A stretch of 8,389 nt of DNA, from contig JADLDQ010000355.1 of the NCBI GenBank assembly GCA_020846575.1, positions 1 through 8,389 on the forward strand. Direction: 5' to 3'. This document shows positions 6,766-8,389 of this stretch, piece after piece. The stretch is from Burkholderiales bacterium. Lineage in GTDB: Bacteria > Pseudomonadota > Gammaproteobacteria > Burkholderiales > SG8-39. The position numbers were made by a program, and so were the translations under genes. The notes beneath the pieces are model-generated. The model saw only the letters and a list, made by a program, of their open reading frames with translations, ran no database searches and had not been told where the DNA came from. Positions within the stretch are counted from its first letter, which is position 1, and each line of letters opens with the position of its first letter.

Positions 6766-8389
6766 TCAGGCCTCCTCGCCGCGAGCAGCGTCACTCTCCC
6801 CGCGCTCGGCGAGCGCCGCCTTCAGCCGCTCGCCGCGCCGGCGCGCGTGAATCGCCTCCAGCACCCGCTCGGGCGAGAGCGGCATCCCCTGCAAGCGGAT
6901 GCCGATGGCCTCGGCCACCGCGCCCGCCAGGGCCGGGCCGAACCCGCCGACCGCGCCTTCGCTCGCTTCCTTGGCGCCGCAGGGGCCGCTCGGGTCGCGC
7001 GCTTCGACGATCTTCACCTCGATGGGCTGGGACTCGACGATGGTGGGCACCCTGTAGTCGAGCATGTTGCGCCGCATGGGCCTGCCGTTCTGGAACTCGT
7101 TCGCCTCGCCGAGCGCCTGGCCCATGCCCATCCACACCGCGCCCTGCACCTGCCCTTCGACCGACAGCGGGTTGATGGCGAAGCCGCAGTCGTGCGCGAC
7201 CCAGACTTTCTCCACCTTGATATCGCCGGTATCCTCGTCCACGGAGACTTCGACCACCTGCGCCGCGTACGAGAACGCGGGGCTGGGTCCGACGCCCGCG
7301 CCGCGGAACTTGCCGCCCTGCAATTCGCGCGGCACGGTGTAGGTGCCGCGCGTGGTGAGCGGCCCGGTGTTCTCCAGCGCGGTACGGACCACTTCCCGAT
7401 AACCGGCCGACTTGCCGCTGCCGGCCGCCCGGTAGGTCTCGCCGAGGCACTCGACCTCCTGCGGCTGCGCTTCCAGGCGCTTCGCCGCGGCGTCCACCAG
7501 CAGCGCCTTCAGCTCCTTTGCCGCCGCGAGCGCCGCGTTGCCAACCATGAGCGAGACCCGGGAGGAGTACGAGCCGTTGTCCTTGGGCGTGATGGCGCTG
7601 TCGCCGGCGATCACCCGGAAACGCGACACGGGCAGCCGCAGCACCTCGGCGGCGATCTGCACCAGCAGCGTCGAGGATCCCTGCCCGATGTCCGCGGCCC
7701 CGGTGAGGAGCGTGATCGAGCCGTCGAAGTCCAGGCGCAGGTTCACGGTGGCGTGCGGCTCGCCGGTCCAGTGCACCGGCTTCGCCGCCCCCGAGATGAA
7801 GTGCGAGCAGCCCATGCCCAGGCCACGACCGCGCGGCAGCCTGCCCTTTCTCTCGCGCCAGCCGGAGGCCTGCTCGACCCAGTCCAGGCACTCGGGCAGG
7901 CCGCAGGAATTGACCTGGGTATCGGTGATGGTGCGATAGGGCGGCACGATGAGGTTGGCGCGCCGCACCGCGAAAGCATCCAGCCCGAGTTCCTCGCCCA
8001 TGGTGGTGAGCAGGGTTTCGAAGGCATGGCCGATATCGACCCCTCCGTGCCCGCGCATCGGGCCGCAGGGGGGCGTGTTGGTGTAGGCGCGGATGCCGTG
8101 GTAGCGCACCGCCGGCAGCCGGTACAGGGTGTGCATCAGCGCGCCCGAGTAGAGGATGGTGATGATGCCGTAACCGGCGATCGAGCCGCCGCGCTGGATG
8201 ACCTGCGCATCCACCGCGGTGATCTCACCGGACTTCTTCAGTCCGAGCTTGAGGCGGATATCGGTCTCGGGGCGCGCGCGGTGAATGGTGAAGGTCTGCG
8301 CCCGGGTGAGTTGCAGCTTCACCGTGCCCCCGGCCGCGCGCGCCAGCAGCGCCGCGGTGATCTCGAAGGGCAGCGTTTCGGTGCGATGG
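6766..8389 (-). CDS. Hydroxybenzoyl-CoA reductase-like molybdenum subunit (alpha), 5' end cut off by window edge
   Basis: This is the large, Mo-cofactor-binding subunit of a xanthine oxidase-family enzyme. About 540 codons are present; the frame stays open through position 8388, so the N-terminal ~230 residues of a ~770-residue protein lie outside. Visible motifs are TPPCGPMRGHG (about 8040-8075), GQGSS for the cofactor region, and GAKEASEG at 6955-6978, whose second Glu (codon 6958-6960) aligns with the family's catalytic Glu. GAKEASEG instead of the common GxKGxGE, together with the partner subunit, points to the 4-hydroxybenzoyl-CoA reductase branch (HcrA/HbaC), which dehydroxylates the aromatic ring of an aroyl-CoA in the cytoplasm. 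A charged tail of about 20 residues follows the last conserved region. The TGA stop is one base before the next gene. The GTG at 8320-8322 is internal, because homology-like sequence (ITAALLARAAGG) continues upstream. The exact substrate, and the position of the hydroxyl removed, cannot be read from the sequence. Confidence 0.88.
   Translation of the reverse strand, partial: HRTETLPFEITAALLARAAGGTVKLQLTRAQTFTIHRARPETDIRLKLGLKKSGEITAVDAQVIQRGGSIAGYGIITILYSGALMHTLYRLPAVRYHGIRAYTNTPPCGPMRGHGGVDIGHAFETLLTTMGEELGLDAFAVRRANLIVPPYRTITDTQVNSCGLPECLDWVEQASGWRERKGRLPRGRGLGMGCSHFISGAAKPVHWTGEPHATVNLRLDFDGSITLLTGAADIGQGSSTLLVQIAAEVLRLPVSRFRVIAGDSAITPKDNGSYSSRVSLMVGNAALAAAKELKALLVDAAAKRLEAQPQEVECLGETYRAAGSGKSAGYREVVRTALENTGPLTTRGTYTVPRELQGGKFRGAGVGPSPAFSYAAQVVEVSVDEDTGDIKVEKVWVAHDCGFAINPLSVEGQVQGAVWMGMGQALGEANEFQNGRPMRRNMLDYRVPTIVESQPIEVKIVEARDPSGPCGAKEASEGAVGGFGPALAGAVAEAIGIRLQGMPLSPERVLEAIHARRRGERLKAALAERGESDAARGEEA
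6771..6776 (-). promoter_or_regulatory. Shine-Dalgarno sequence for the FAD subunit gene
   Basis: Perfect AGGAGG, 6 nt before the ATG at 6764 and inside the last codons of the molybdenum-subunit gene. The junction reads TGA-A-ATG, a one-base gap, so the two subunits are very likely co-transcribed and translationally coupled. This site decides the start. Confidence 0.85.

Overview
The window is very GC-rich (roughly two thirds or more G+C by eye). All convincing genes lie on the minus strand in one direction, so transcription runs from position 8389 towards 1. The gene families suggest a proteobacterium, perhaps a betaproteobacterium, able to break down aromatic acids with little or no oxygen. 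That taxonomic guess rests only on base composition and protein families.

In transcription order the window holds: (1) the 3' two thirds of a molybdenum-subunit gene of the hydroxybenzoyl-CoA reductase type (6766-8389, 5' end outside the window); (2) its FAD/[4Fe-4S] subunit gene (5784-6764), one base downstream with a perfect Shine-Dalgarno sequence inside the previous gene; (3) a 210-bp gap with an orphan Shine-Dalgarno sequence, a possible 11-codon leader and a perfect 21-bp hairpin; (4) a 1032-residue fusion protein (2475-5573) that joins an Old Yellow Enzyme-type flavin/Fe-S reductase, a fibronectin type III-like module and a complete aryl-acid AMP ligase of the EntE/DhbE type; (5) an NDP-forming acyl-CoA synthetase (219-2399); (6) 218 bp with no firm gene, possibly holding the start of another minus-strand gene at position 37.

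The genes fit together as an activation-and-reduction module. The ligase domain would make the CoA thioester (or adenylate) of a hydroxylated aromatic acid. The hydroxybenzoyl-CoA reductase-like enzyme would remove a ring hydroxyl using low-potential electrons. The OYE domain could reduce a C=C bond of this or a later intermediate, and the NDP-forming synthetase could make or recover a CoA thioester further along. The ligase pocket has the Cys and Leu that I recall as typical of salicylate-type rather than 2,3-dihydroxybenzoate-type adenylating enzymes, plus an unusual Asn. A 2-hydroxybenzoate-like substrate is therefore the working hypothesis. The most unusual item is the OYE-FN3-ligase fusion. 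The small [2Fe-2S] subunit of the reductase is not in the window and would be expected just upstream of it.
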